From positions 2,604,001-2,668,000 of the forward strand of contig OY761536.1 in assembly GCA_963664605.1 (NCBI GenBank): a stretch of 64,000 nt of DNA. The letters run 5' to 3'. Made by a program: the position numbers and the translations under genes. The DNA is from JAHOYW01 sp963664605 (GTDB lineage: Bacteria; Verrucomicrobiota; Lentisphaeria; Victivallales; Victivallaceae). Numbering within the stretch: position 1 is the first letter of the stretch; every line of letters starts with the position of its first letter. The notes beneath the pieces were generated by a model, which saw only the letters and a list, made by a program, of their open reading frames with translations, ran no database searches and was not told the origin of the DNA. Below are positions 9,253 through 18,028 of the stretch, one piece after another.

Positions 9253-10371
9253 CTATAAACAGTTTAATATTTTATCTATATCGTTTTCCGTAAGGTTGGC
9301 GGTCAATGAAAAACGCAGCCTTGCAGTTCCGGGCGGAACCGTCGGCGGGCGTATAGCAAACACAAGCAAGCCGGATTTCCGCAGTTTTTCCGACAATACC
9401 ACCGCTTCCGAATTTTCGCCAATAACAAACGGAATTATTTGTGAATCACTTACAGCATTCAAACCCTCACGCAATTTTGCGCTGATCTTGAATAAATGTT
9501 CACGACGTTTTTTCATGTTAACGGTTTTGTTTAAAACAAAACGGCTCCAGTTCACTACTACCGGCGGTAAAGCGGTTGTGAAAATAAACGGGCGCATTTT
9601 ATTTATCAGGTAATCCCGCACCGCGGAATCCATAATTGCGTAGGCTCCGGCTGAACAAAAGGCTTTGCCGAAAGTCCCGACTATAATATCCACATCATCA
9701 AGCACCCCCTGCCCTTCCGCCAGGCCGCATCCGGTATCGCCGAAAACCCCGACGCTGTGGGCTTCGTCCACAATCAAGGTCGCATTGTATTTCTGTTTCA
9801 AATCAACAAGTTTCCGCAAGTCGGCGGCATCACCGTCCATACTGAAAACGGATTCGCTGACAATAAAAATGTTCTCATATTCAGGAGAATTCTTTTCAAG
9901 GAGTTTCTCGAGTGCGGCGTAATCCAGATGCGGATAACGTTTGAATTGAGCATCAGCCAGACGGATGCCGTCGATAATGCTGGCATGATTGAGCTTATCG
10001 CAAAGAATTAAGTCTTTTTTCGTACTCAAAGCGGGAAGAATGCCGATATTGGCGTGATAGCCGCTATTGAACACTAACGCCGAACGGTCATTGTACATTT
10101 TACTCAAGGTCTGTTCCAGCTCTGGATAGCCGGGATGGTTACCGGTCAAAAGCCGAGAGGAGGAAGACGACAAGGCATAAGCTTCATCAGACGGGCATTG
10201 TCGCAGATCTGCGTAAAACTCTTCACGCAGTTCAGGCATAGCCCCCAGTCCGAGATAGTCGTTGGATGATAAATTTAAGAATTCATCTTTCTTTATGTCG
10301 CGCAATACACGAAACTGATCTTTTTCATGCAGGGCATCTAATTCTGATTGTATTCTTTTAAGTAATGACAT
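9253..10371 (-). CDS. bioF: 8-amino-7-oxononanoate synthase BioF
   Basis: A PLP enzyme of about 372 residues that condenses pimeloyl-ACP and L-alanine, the first step of the biotin bicycle. Family motifs SNDYLGLG, VDEAHSVGVFG and the PLP-lysine region GTFGKAFCSAG are all present. The frame also opens at 10407, but neither start has a clear ribosome-binding site; MSLLKRIQSELDAL at 10371 aligns best with known BioF N-termini and does not overlap bioB. Confidence 0.92.
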   Translation of the reverse strand: MSLLKRIQSELDALHEKDQFRVLRDIKKDEFLNLSSNDYLGLGAMPELREEFYADLRQCPSDEAYALSSSSSRLLTGNHPGYPELEQTLSKMYNDRSALVFNSGYHANIGILPALSTKKDLILCDKLNHASIIDGIRLADAQFKRYPHLDYAALEKLLEKNSPEYENIFIVSESVFSMDGDAADLRKLVDLKQKYNATLIVDEAHSVGVFGDTGCGLAEGQGVLDDVDIIVGTFGKAFCSAGAYAIMDSAVRDYLINKMRPFIFTTALPPVVVNWSRFVLNKTVNMKKRREHLFKISAKLREGLNAVSDSQIIPFVIGENSEAVVLSEKLRKSGLLVFAIRPPTVPPGTARLRFSLTANLTENDIDKILNCL

Positions 10372-10396
10372 AAGCTGAAGACCATCTCTCCCGGCT

Positions 10397-11386
10397 TTAA
10401 TTTTCATTAAATAATTTTAATCTATTGATGAATTCCTTATCTTCGTCTACTGAACGCCCGCGCGTCGTCAGGTATCCCCCGGTCATTAAGGCGTTTATGC
10501 CGGAGAGCATCAGGAGTCCCTGAAAATCCTTTAAAGTAGTTTCGCGTCCGGCAGCAAATTTCAGCATCTTTGTCGGGTTGAGCAGGCGAAACAAGGCAAA
10601 ACTTTTCGCAACTTCCGAAGGCTGCATGACAGGGAGGCTTTCGAGCGGTGTTCCGGGAATGGGCACTAATACGTTCAAAGGGATTCCATCAACATCAAGT
10701 TCCCGCACAGCCAGCGCCATATCTATACGGTCAAGGGAACTTTCGCCCAGTCCGAAAATGCCGCCGCAGCAAATTTCCACTCCAAAAGACTGGAGATATT
10801 TTACTGTGTTGATCTTATCCTGTATAGTATGGGTGTCAGCAATGAGCTCGGCGTATTTAGCCGGGGCAGTCTGAAGGTTGATGTTATAACGGCCGCAATG
10901 ATGTTCCGATAATATTTTAGCGGTTTTCTCACTCAGTATACCGATTGAAACGCAAAACTTCATTTCCGGAAACTGTGCATACATGGCATCAAGCGTATCC
11001 ATAATATAATAAAATTCATCATTCGGTTCCAGATAGCCGTGTCCGCTGGTTACATATCCGAAAGAGCGCACGCCTGAATCATAAACAACTTTAAGAGCTT
11101 TCAAGGCTTCTTCTTTGCTTACCAGCGGATAAGTTTCAATACCTGTATTATGGTGCGCGGACTGTGCGCAAAACTTGCAGTTTTGTGAACACACGCCGGA
11201 TTTTGCGTTGAGAATCGAACAAACCTGCATTCCGGGACAATATTTATTTCTTACTTTGTTTGCCAGGGACAACAGATCCATAAGATCGGTTCCGTTGACA
11301 CTGCGGTCTATCGCGACAGCTTCTTCTTTGCTTAAGGTTTTGCCTTCTAATACCTTGTAAGCATTTTTAATATCTTTGTTTAACAT
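10397..11386 (-). CDS. bioB: Biotin synthase BioB
   Basis: 329-residue radical SAM enzyme that inserts sulfur into dethiobiotin. The radical SAM cluster motif CSQNCKFC lies in the first quarter, followed by YNINLQTAP, CGGIFGLGE and PIPGTPLE, all typical of BioB. Its start overlaps the end of holA by 20 bases, so the order holA-bioB-bioF-bioG forms a tightly packed unit. An ACAGG precedes the ATG. Confidence 0.95.
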   Translation of the reverse strand: MLNKDIKNAYKVLEGKTLSKEEAVAIDRSVNGTDLMDLLSLANKVRNKYCPGMQVCSILNAKSGVCSQNCKFCAQSAHHNTGIETYPLVSKEEALKALKVVYDSGVRSFGYVTSGHGYLEPNDEFYYIMDTLDAMYAQFPEMKFCVSIGILSEKTAKILSEHHCGRYNINLQTAPAKYAELIADTHTIQDKINTVKYLQSFGVEICCGGIFGLGESSLDRIDMALAVRELDVDGIPLNVLVPIPGTPLESLPVMQPSEVAKSFALFRLLNPTKMLKFAAGRETTLKDFQGLLMLSGINALMTGGYLTTRGRSVDEDKEFINRLKLFNEN

Positions 11387-12488
11387 TTTTACCTGTAATA
11401 TTAGTTATTAGTTGTTCCAGAACAATACGCGGTTGTCCGCCTCCGGAAACCAGTTTGCGGTTGGCGTCCAGGATATCCCGCAATGCCTGCGCAAGTTGTT
11501 TATCGTTGAATTTCTCAGCGCTCTCGCATATTTTATAAGCACGGAACGGGTGAACCTTCAATAACATATTGTCCGGGTATTTTTCTTTTATGCTTTGGGG
11601 GATAGCCGAGAAATATGATTTCCCGATTCGTGCCGGGGCATTGAGTTCAGCCATAGCATTCTTGGTTTTTATCATTTCCTGAAAAGACCTTGTCGCCTGG
11701 CTGAGAATGGATAATTCCAGATTGCCGCCGCGTTCGGCGGTGAGCTGCTTCACTAAAGTATTTACCAGCCTTAACGCGGCAGTCATATTTCTATCGACCA
11801 GGGCGTTGGCGAAATCCCAGCTCATAGCTTCGGGAGTGGAACTGCAAATAGCTTTGCAGTCTTCAACCGAAATCCGGTTTGAATCCCCGATATAGCAGAA
11901 TACTTTTTCCAGTTCGCTTTGCATTCTTCCGCTGTCGCCGGAAATTGTTTCGGTGAGATAATAAACTGCCGCATGATCGATCTGTTTGCCGGCTTTAGCA
12001 CAGATGTCATTTATAAGCCTGCGCTGGTTTTCAGCAAAGTTCCTGTCCCCGAAGCTTGTCTTTTTGAATATTTGCACCTCCGCATCAGGAGCGGCTTTAC
12101 AACTTTTGAAAAAAGCTTTGCGCTGGTCGATGCCGGGACCGTCAATAATCAGGATTATATCGTCGGGAATACCTGCTTTGATAAAATCAGTAAGCTCGCT
12201 TATTCGTTTTTTAACTACGTCTTTAGCATTGACTGCGAGTGATTTTTCGAAGTGCGCAAAATGGCGCAGCCAGATTTTTTTATCAGGACTGAAAAAAGGC
12301 GGAGTATGCAGAGACGCCAGGAGGCTGGTAAGGATATCTTCAGCTTTAAGTTCATCGCTGTCGCCTTTGATTATCTCCAGATCAGGATTATTATCCGCAT
12401 CCTCTCCGCAGAGTGAAGTGATTATTTCACGACTGCGTAATTTTATAGCGAAATCATCATCGCCGCTTATTAGATATAGCTTGTTCAT
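11367..12488 (-). CDS. holA: DNA polymerase III delta subunit
   Basis: 373 residues with the HolA domain order: an N-terminal region beginning MNKLYLISGDDDF without an intact Walker A motif, a central lid region and a C-terminal collar domain with MLLKVHPFRAYKICE. The delta subunit opens the sliding clamp as part of the clamp loader. It heads the run with the biotin genes, a housekeeping gene leading an unrelated pathway. Confidence 0.85.
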   Translation of the reverse strand: MNKLYLISGDDDFAIKLRSREIITSLCGEDADNNPDLEIIKGDSDELKAEDILTSLLASLHTPPFFSPDKKIWLRHFAHFEKSLAVNAKDVVKKRISELTDFIKAGIPDDIILIIDGPGIDQRKAFFKSCKAAPDAEVQIFKKTSFGDRNFAENQRRLINDICAKAGKQIDHAAVYYLTETISGDSGRMQSELEKVFCYIGDSNRISVEDCKAICSSTPEAMSWDFANALVDRNMTAALRLVNTLVKQLTAERGGNLELSILSQATRSFQEMIKTKNAMAELNAPARIGKSYFSAIPQSIKEKYPDNMLLKVHPFRAYKICESAEKFNDKQLAQALRDILDANRKLVSGGGQPRIVLEQLITNITGKNVKQRY

Positions 12489-12518
12489 ATTTGGGTGACA
12501 GAATTGTTTTTTTAATTT

Positions 12519-13598
12519 CTATACTTTGCTGATGCCTGGAATAAACGTTTCTTTTCCGGTCATTGCGGCAATGGTTTCAGTAAGCAGCTCAACCGCGTCT
12601 TTAGCATCACGCAGGTCGCAAACTTCAACCGGAGTATGCATATAACGGTTAGGAATGCTTATCAAGGCTGTCGCGACTCCTGCACGGGTCATTTGTATTT
12701 GAGCGGTATCCGTACCGCCGGAAGCGCGATGCGAAGCAGCTTCCTGATATGGAATTTTATGCTTTTTAGCTATTTTGCGCATTTTCTTACCGAGAATAAC
12801 ATTGTTGTCAGCGCTGCGGTTCAATTCAGGGCCTTTCCCCAACTTGATATCACCGAGCAGTTTGTGCGGGATATCCGGAATATCGGTTGCGAAACCGACA
12901 TCAATAGCAAAGCCGACATTAGGATTAATATTGAAAGTGCTGGTGGTCGCGCCGCGCAAACCGACTTCCTCCTGAACCGTACCGACACCATAGACGGCAA
13001 CAGACAACTTACGTTTGCTTAAAGCACGCAGGGTTTCAGCTACCACAAAAGCGCCGATCCGATCGTCAAGCCCTTTTGACATGACCCGGTTTTTGCCAAT
13101 CAACTGAAAATTTGGTTTGACCGCGACAGGATCTCCTATACTTACAAGGCTTTCAGCTTCTTTTTTGTTTTCCGCGCCGATGTCGATCCACATATCCTCA
13201 AGTTCAACCGCTTTGTCGCGTTCCGCGGGCTTCAACAGGTGAATAGGTTTTTTACCGATAACACCGGGTATTTTGCCTTTTTCGGTGGTAACTTCGATTT
13301 CAGTTCCCGGTACGGTAAGCTTGTCTATACCGCCGTTTGGACGGAAATATACCAGTCCTTCTTCATCAATATGAACGACCTGAAAACCGATTTCGTCATA
13401 ATGTCCGGCGATCATAACTTTGAATTTTGCGCCGGGATTAAGTATGCCGGTGGTATTACCCAATACATCGGTTTCGACCTTATCACAAAATCCTTTCAAA
13501 TATTTACGGAAAATTCCGGCGGTTTCTTCTTCAAATCCGGATGGTCCCGAAGAATTCAGAAGTTCTTCCAGAAACTTTAATGCGCTTTTCTGTATCAT
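12519..13598 (-). CDS. M42 family aminopeptidase (glutamyl aminopeptidase/endoglucanase-like)
   Basis: 359 residues, normal for M42 (FrvX/PepA-like) cobalt or zinc aminopeptidases. The metal-site and catalytic motifs appear in order: AGHYDEIGF, KGLDDRIGAF, VQEEVGLRGATTS and SGGTDTAQIQ. Family members form large tetrahedral cytoplasmic complexes that trim peptides; some were named endoglucanases without good evidence. AAAAGG precedes the ATG. It stands alone between holA and creC. Confidence 0.9.
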   Translation of the reverse strand: MIQKSALKFLEELLNSSGPSGFEEETAGIFRKYLKGFCDKVETDVLGNTTGILNPGAKFKVMIAGHYDEIGFQVVHIDEEGLVYFRPNGGIDKLTVPGTEIEVTTEKGKIPGVIGKKPIHLLKPAERDKAVELEDMWIDIGAENKKEAESLVSIGDPVAVKPNFQLIGKNRVMSKGLDDRIGAFVVAETLRALSKRKLSVAVYGVGTVQEEVGLRGATTSTFNINPNVGFAIDVGFATDIPDIPHKLLGDIKLGKGPELNRSADNNVILGKKMRKIAKKHKIPYQEAASHRASGGTDTAQIQMTRAGVATALISIPNRYMHTPVEVCDLRDAKDAVELLTETIAAMTGKETFIPGISKV

Positions 13599-13690
13599 AA
13601 TGTACCTTTTCAGTTATCAGAGTTCAGTAAACAGCTATCAGCTATGGATTGTAATATAACGAGCCAAACAGAAAAGTCCAACGTCAAGAG
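13599..13690. repeat. Short degenerate repeats in the creC/M42 gap
   Basis: The stretch from about 13610 to 13645 carries imperfect copies of a CAGTTATCAG/CAGCTATCAG-like unit. It has no coding potential and may be a remnant of slipped-strand expansion. No terminator is obvious here. Confidence 0.35.
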
Positions 13691-15124
13691 CTATGAACAG
13701 CGTAATTCCAGTATTGTCTTTGTGCCTTTAGGGGTGTTGTTCCGGAGAGATATTCCACCATTGTGCAGTATGGCTATCTGGCGGACAATGCTCAAGCCTA
13801 AACCAGATGATTTCTGTCCTGATGCCGGTCGTGCAAGTGAATAGAATCTTTCAAAAACCCGATTTTTAGCATAATCAGGAATTCCTGTACCATTATCAAT
13901 TACTTCGATTACTATTTTGTTTGTTCTGCGATAGGCTTTTAGTTCTATTGAACCGTTTTCTTCAGTAAAGTCTATCGCGTTGCGAACCAGATTATTCAAG
14001 GCTTCTTTTATAAGGAAACGGTCTCCTGACAAAATCAATTCCTCATTGGCAACGGTACATTTGAAATGACGTTTAGTCATGCTGAGAATCTCGCAGTCGA
14101 GTACTACTTCATTAACCAGCAGGGCAATATCAATTTCTTCAAATTTAGCTCCGGCGCTATGCCCTTCAAGGCGTGATAACTGGAGCATGCGGTCAACCTG
14201 TTTTGACATTCGCTCATTTTCGAGCTTGATAATCTCAGTAAATTTCTTGCGCTGATCGTCAGGCAAAGCCGGGTCTTCAAGCAGTTCTATTGCGCCGCTT
14301 ACTGCGGAAATGGGGCTCTTCAATTCGTGCGTTAAAGTTCGTACATAGTCCTCAATATATTTTTTGCCATCTAGTTTAAGGCGCATTTCTTCAAAAGCGG
14401 CACCAAGATTGGCTATTTCCCCCCTTCCTAGGTGAGGATATTCCGGAGATTTGCCAGAACTCAAAGATTTAACATACTTGGTTAAACGCAATACCGGAGC
14501 GGTTATCCATTCAGAAAAAATTAGAAAAATTAGAAAAGCTATCAGAGAGATAAAGGCTGCGTTCCTTACTAATTTGTTTTTACGCTCTTCAATAAAAAAA
14601 GAAGTAAACTTGATTGGTTTGATAAAAGTTAACACTCCAACAAGCTTCCCATCCACTCTGATCGGAGCTGCTACATGTAGTATGCTGCTGGCAGGATCAT
14701 CTTTATTTAAACGTGTAGATCTAGCTCCATACTCACCGTTCAAACATCTTTTCACGTCATTCCAATTAGTAAAATCGCTCCCTGCGCTTTCCGGTCTATT
14801 GGAGTTGAATAAAACTTTCCCTTTACTGTCTGTAATATAAATGCCGGCATCAATTCTGTTCTTAAACAGTTTATATATCTGTGCTTCAGGCCGCCGTTTG
14901 TCCACACGCTTCATAGAGTCTTCAAGAAAGCTCAGATCGAATTTGCCGTTATGATAATGTTCGGCGGCTATTTCCGCCAGGATATTAGCGGAGTCGACCA
15001 TGTTTTCTTCGAGGCTCTCCAAATAACTTTTGCGAACGTCATCCCGGAAATTCCGCGTTATTTGAAAAATAGCGAAGATAAACAAGATAGAAAAAGCAAG
15101 AAATATTTTAAAACGAATACTCAT
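13691..15124 (-). CDS. creC: Sensor histidine kinase, CreC-like
   Basis: 477 residues. An N-terminal membrane helix (about 7-23), a periplasmic sensor domain with DSANILAEIAAE and TDSKGKVLFNS, a second membrane helix near 185-205 and a HAMP-like linker lead to the dimerisation motif LTHELKSPISA (phospho-His) and the ATPase motifs NNLVRNAIDF, DNGTGIP and GLGLSIV. The layout and N-terminus match CreC, the kinase of the CreBC carbon/envelope response. The ATG at 15124 is preferred over a TTG six bases upstream. It follows creB and completes creD-creB-creC. Confidence 0.88.
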   Translation of the reverse strand: MSIRFKIFLAFSILFIFAIFQITRNFRDDVRKSYLESLEENMVDSANILAEIAAEHYHNGKFDLSFLEDSMKRVDKRRPEAQIYKLFKNRIDAGIYITDSKGKVLFNSNRPESAGSDFTNWNDVKRCLNGEYGARSTRLNKDDPASSILHVAAPIRVDGKLVGVLTFIKPIKFTSFFIEERKNKLVRNAAFISLIAFLIFLIFSEWITAPVLRLTKYVKSLSSGKSPEYPHLGRGEIANLGAAFEEMRLKLDGKKYIEDYVRTLTHELKSPISAVSGAIELLEDPALPDDQRKKFTEIIKLENERMSKQVDRMLQLSRLEGHSAGAKFEEIDIALLVNEVVLDCEILSMTKRHFKCTVANEELILSGDRFLIKEALNNLVRNAIDFTEENGSIELKAYRRTNKIVIEVIDNGTGIPDYAKNRVFERFYSLARPASGQKSSGLGLSIVRQIAILHNGGISLRNNTPKGTKTILELRCS

Positions 15125-15160
15125 GAACAATTTCAGGTTTTAATGGTTAAAGGTTTAAGT

Positions 15161-15832
15161 TTAAAACAGGGAATATCCGAAACCTCGATGAGTAACAATC
15201 GGATCATCCTCACATATTTCTTTCAGCTTTGCCCTGATAGTTTTTACATGAGTATCAACGGTGCGTTCCATACTCGCCTCTGGCTCTTCCCATGCCATTT
15301 CCATTAACTGGCGCCTTGAATATACACGACCTGGATGAGCCAATAGAACTAATAGTAGAGAATATTCATTGCGCGATAGTTTCAGCTTTTGACCATGCCA
15401 TAAAATGCTACGCTGTTCCTCGTTACACTCAAAACCAGAGACCCGCTTTACCGAAGGTGCTTTTGCACAGGCAAAACGCCTCAATACAGTTTTGACCCGG
15501 GCTGCAAGTTCTCTCGGACTGAAAGGTTTGGTGACATAGTCGTCTGCACCAAGCTCTAAGCCGACAATACGGTCGACTTCATCACTGCGAGCGGTCAGGA
15601 ATATTACCGGCAAATCAGACCAGTCGCGCAGTTTACGGTAAAAATCCAAACCGTTCATATCTGGCAGCCCGATATCCAGTACCAACATATCAGGTTTATA
15701 TTGCCGGAGAAATTTTTCCCCTTCTCCGGCAGTTGTCGCACAAAATACATCAAACGAAGCCTGTTTAAGCACATATTTGACTGTGTCGGCGATTGACGCC
15801 TCATCTTCAATTATTAATATTTTTTGTTTCAT
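15161..15832 (-). CDS. creB: OmpR-family response regulator, CreB-like
   Basis: 223 residues from the ATG at 15832, which gives the standard receiver start MKQKILIIEDE. The receiver has the acidic pair EDE, the phospho-acceptor Asp in MLVLDIGLPDMNGL and Lys in DYVTKPFSPREL; the C-terminal winged helix has RNEYSLLLVLLAHPGRVYSR and VDTHVKTIRAKL. It would activate genes with TTCAC-N6-TTCAC tags when phosphorylated by CreC. Its first 26 bases lie inside creD, showing coupling. A longer frame to 15892 is not supported. Confidence 0.88.
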   Translation of the reverse strand: MKQKILIIEDEASIADTVKYVLKQASFDVFCATTAGEGEKFLRQYKPDMLVLDIGLPDMNGLDFYRKLRDWSDLPVIFLTARSDEVDRIVGLELGADDYVTKPFSPRELAARVKTVLRRFACAKAPSVKRVSGFECNEEQRSILWHGQKLKLSRNEYSLLLVLLAHPGRVYSRRQLMEMAWEEPEASMERTVDTHVKTIRAKLKEICEDDPIVTHRGFGYSLF

Positions 15833-17105
15833 AATTACCGGAAACCTGTTCTTTTTTTCTATTTTTTCCTTTAAATGTCTGATTCCAGTCAATATGACAT
15901 GTAAGATACATTAGCACAGCTAGAGTAATTATCGAACCGATTGTAACAGTTAATCCGGTTAATCCTTTAAAAAAGAAGCTGTACGAGAATAAAATGAGGT
16001 AACAGAACTGTGCCAGTCCAACCCATTTCCAAGGGAATTTTTCTCCCAGGGCCGCACGTTGATAGGAATTCACCAAAGTCAGTGTTACTATGCTCGAAAT
16101 CAAAAATGATACGTGTACATTTATCACATCGACCAGATACGCGAACAACAAGTTAAACGCAAAAAATCCGGCGGCGGTAAACATAAAGTGCATGGGGTGT
16201 ATATTTATTTTTCTGATAACTGTAACGGATAACAGCACAACAAAAAAGAACAACAAACAGAACGGGGCAAAAAATGTAACCTTGGTTACCAGCGGTCCCG
16301 GATTCAGGCGTTTCGGCATTGTGATAGATATTGGTTTAGAGGTAATAAGGTTACTGGCGCTCCAGACCATATGACAACCTGAATCAGTAGTTTCAAGTTT
16401 TCCTGGCGACAGCGAATCGTCTTTAAAATCAACCGCTTTAAAATCCGTATCAACGGTCATTTTCAGGTTTCGTAAACGTCCCCCGCCGGAGTTTTCCGGC
16501 AGATAGCTCCAGCTGAAAAGCCCCCTGGTTTTATAATACACACTGAAAACCTTGCTGCTTTTGGGGGTGATGTCAAAATCAACATCAATACCACCTTGAG
16601 TGTTTACCTGGCATTCCTGGATTTTGCCGTCAACTTTCAGTAGGAAATCATCGTAAGTCGCCGAAGCCGAGGGAAAATCAAAATGCGCCTTGACTGTCAT
16701 AGGTTGATCGTCAATATTTTCTAAAGTATATTCAGCAGCGAACTTACATTTATAAACCGGGAACCAGAGCAGTCCTTTCCGGCGGTATTCCAACTGGAGG
16801 TCAACATCAATAGCATTTACCATAGGGGATATTGCTTTTTTGATGGTTTGGGTTTTGCTGTTCCAGAATCCTGTTTTTCTCTTTGTTGTTCCCTCGAAAT
16901 CCGGAACTTTCTGTCGTAATTTCGTTATTGCGGTAAATACCGGAGGCTTCTGTCCTAACTGCGAACCGCAGAGGCGCCCCACCCGCCCGGATAATTCAGA
17001 AGAATATTCATTAGTCCGTATTTTAGTTACCGAACCAAGAATAACCCACGCTATTGTTGCTGTAATGAAAATTACTACGATTATCAGCATTCTTAGAAAT
17101 GACAT
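15807..17105 (-). CDS. creD: Inner membrane protein CreD
   Basis: 432 residues with the CreD pattern: an N-terminal membrane helix, a long periplasmic domain (about 30-280) and a bundle of roughly five C-terminal membrane helices with HPMHFMFTAAGFFAFNLLF and a final VLMYLTCHIDWN. In Enterobacteriaceae and Aeromonas CreD is the main CreBC target and supports envelope integrity; its chemistry is unknown. Here it is first in the operon, whereas in E. coli it is last. A strong AAGGAGGA precedes the start, and a CreB-tag lies about 100 bases upstream. Confidence 0.85.
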   Translation of the reverse strand: MSFLRMLIIVVIFITATIAWVILGSVTKIRTNEYSSELSGRVGRLCGSQLGQKPPVFTAITKLRQKVPDFEGTTKRKTGFWNSKTQTIKKAISPMVNAIDVDLQLEYRRKGLLWFPVYKCKFAAEYTLENIDDQPMTVKAHFDFPSASATYDDFLLKVDGKIQECQVNTQGGIDVDFDITPKSSKVFSVYYKTRGLFSWSYLPENSGGGRLRNLKMTVDTDFKAVDFKDDSLSPGKLETTDSGCHMVWSASNLITSKPISITMPKRLNPGPLVTKVTFFAPFCLLFFFVVLLSVTVIRKINIHPMHFMFTAAGFFAFNLLFAYLVDVINVHVSFLISSIVTLTLVNSYQRAALGEKFPWKWVGLAQFCYLILFSYSFFFKGLTGLTVTIGSIITLAVLMYLTCHIDWNQTFKGKNRKKEQVSGNYETKNINN

Positions 17106-17205
17106 TTGCCTTCCTCCTTATTTAAGTTATTTTTACAGCACACTGTATACTGGCTTTATATAAAACTAGATTAGAGCTGGTAAATGAAGTTGCCTAGAAG
17201 CCAAT

Positions 17206-17240
17206 GTGAAGATTGTGTGAAAAATTGTAAAAACTGTGAA
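17206..17240 (-). promoter_or_regulatory. CreB-tag upstream of creD and bcp
   Basis: On the minus strand the sequence TTCAC-ACAATC-TTCAC (17206-17221) is an exact match to the published CreB tag TTCAC-N6-TTCAC. A third TTCAC lies at 17236-17240 and a near copy at 17227-17231. The site sits between creD and the divergent bcp gene, just upstream of the bcp -35 box. Known CreB targets include creD itself, so the position fits autoregulation. Binding is inferred, not shown. Confidence 0.65.
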
Positions 17241-17245
17241 ATTAT

Positions 17246-17274
17246 TTGATTTTGCCACACTTGTTCTATATATT
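17246..17274 (+). promoter_or_regulatory. Sigma-70-like promoter of bcp
   Basis: TTGATT (17246-17251) and TATATT (17269-17274) are separated by 17 bases and lie about 30 bases before the bcp start. The third CreB half-site ends five bases before the -35 box, so CreB could contact polymerase here. Confidence 0.5.
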
Positions 17275-17303
17275 CAACAATAACAACCAATGGAGAATAT
17301 CTT

Positions 17304-17762
17304 ATGGAAACAAGAATGAAAGCCCCCGGTTTTACTTTACCGGATAAAGACGGCAATAATGTTTCGCTCGCGGACTTTAAAGGTAAAAAAGTAGTGTTGT
17401 ATTTTTACCCCAAGGATAATACGCCCGGCTGCACCCGGCAGGCTTGCGCTTTTGCCGGAGCCTACGATGAGTTTGAAAAGTCAGGAGTGGTGGTTATCGG
17501 GGTCAGCCGCGACAGCACAACGTCACATGTTAAGTTCGCGGAAAAACATTCTTTGCCGTTTATTCTACTTTCCGACCCGGAATTGGAAATTATCAAAGCC
17601 TACGGGGTTTGGCAGGAGAAAAAGATGTACGGCAAAACTTCAATGGGAATAGTCCGCACCACTTTCATAATTGATGAAAACGGCATTATCGAAAAAGTAA
17701 TGAAAAAAGTAAAACCCGACACAAATGCCGCTGATATCCTTGAATATTTAAAAAGCCTCTGA
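17304..17762 (+). CDS. bcp: Thiol peroxidase, Bcp/PrxQ type
   Basis: 152-residue peroxiredoxin. The peroxidatic Cys43 and resolving Cys48 sit in NTPGCTRQACAF, the five-residue spacing of PrxQ enzymes that form an intramolecular disulfide. YFYPKDNTPGC and GVSRDS are family hallmarks. It reduces hydrogen peroxide and organic peroxides in the cytoplasm using thioredoxin. GGAG nine bases ahead of ATG 17304 supports that start. It is divergent from creD and shares its CreB-tag region, hinting at joint stress control. Confidence 0.93.
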   Translation: METRMKAPGFTLPDKDGNNVSLADFKGKKVVLYFYPKDNTPGCTRQACAFAGAYDEFEKSGVVVIGVSRDSTTSHVKFAEKHSLPFILLSDPELEIIKAYGVWQEKKMYGKTSMGIVRTTFIIDENGIIEKVMKKVKPDTNAADILEYLKSL

Positions 17763-18028
17763 ACTCTAATATAATTTCTTCTGTTAAAATACTCGCAGAG
17801 GCTGACAAATAACGCCGTTTTGCGGGAGCCTAAGTTGAATAAAAAAAACACGTACACAGCGTAAAATCCTTAAATCTTAATCCTTAACCCTTGAAACTTA
17901 ATTATTAAATCTTGTATTTTTTGTTTTGCTATGCCAGTTTTTGATGGTATATTAATAGTTTTGGTATATTAAAAAACGTGTTACATACTACGTGTTACGT
18001 GTTACGGAAAATAAAAAATCGGTTAATA
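17763..18028. repeat. Non-coding gap with short direct repeats before the SNF2 gene
   Basis: The gap holds TGGTATATTAA twice (17945-17955 and 17962-17972) and CGTGTTAC three times (17977-17984, 17991-17998, 17998-18005). A perfect but widely spaced pair AGCCTCTG (17754-17761) and CAGAGGCT (17796-17803) spans the bcp stop. No RNA or gene is apparent. The repeats lie where the SNF2 promoter should be. Confidence 0.45.

Noticed and set aside
9068..9613. Plus-strand frame of 181 codons across the bioG/bioF junction
   Set aside because: It runs antisense through two clear biotin genes and shows no domain.
11986..12498. Plus-strand frame of 170 codons opposite holA
   Set aside because: Antisense shadow of holA; low-complexity Ser/Leu translation and no start signal.
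17171..17356. Minus-strand frame of 61 codons in the creD/bcp gap
   Set aside because: It overlaps the CreB-tag, the bcp promoter and the start of bcp; no homology pattern.
17754..17803. Perfect 8-base inverted repeat around the bcp stop
   Set aside because: The loop is 34 bases and no T-run follows, so it is unlikely to terminate transcription.
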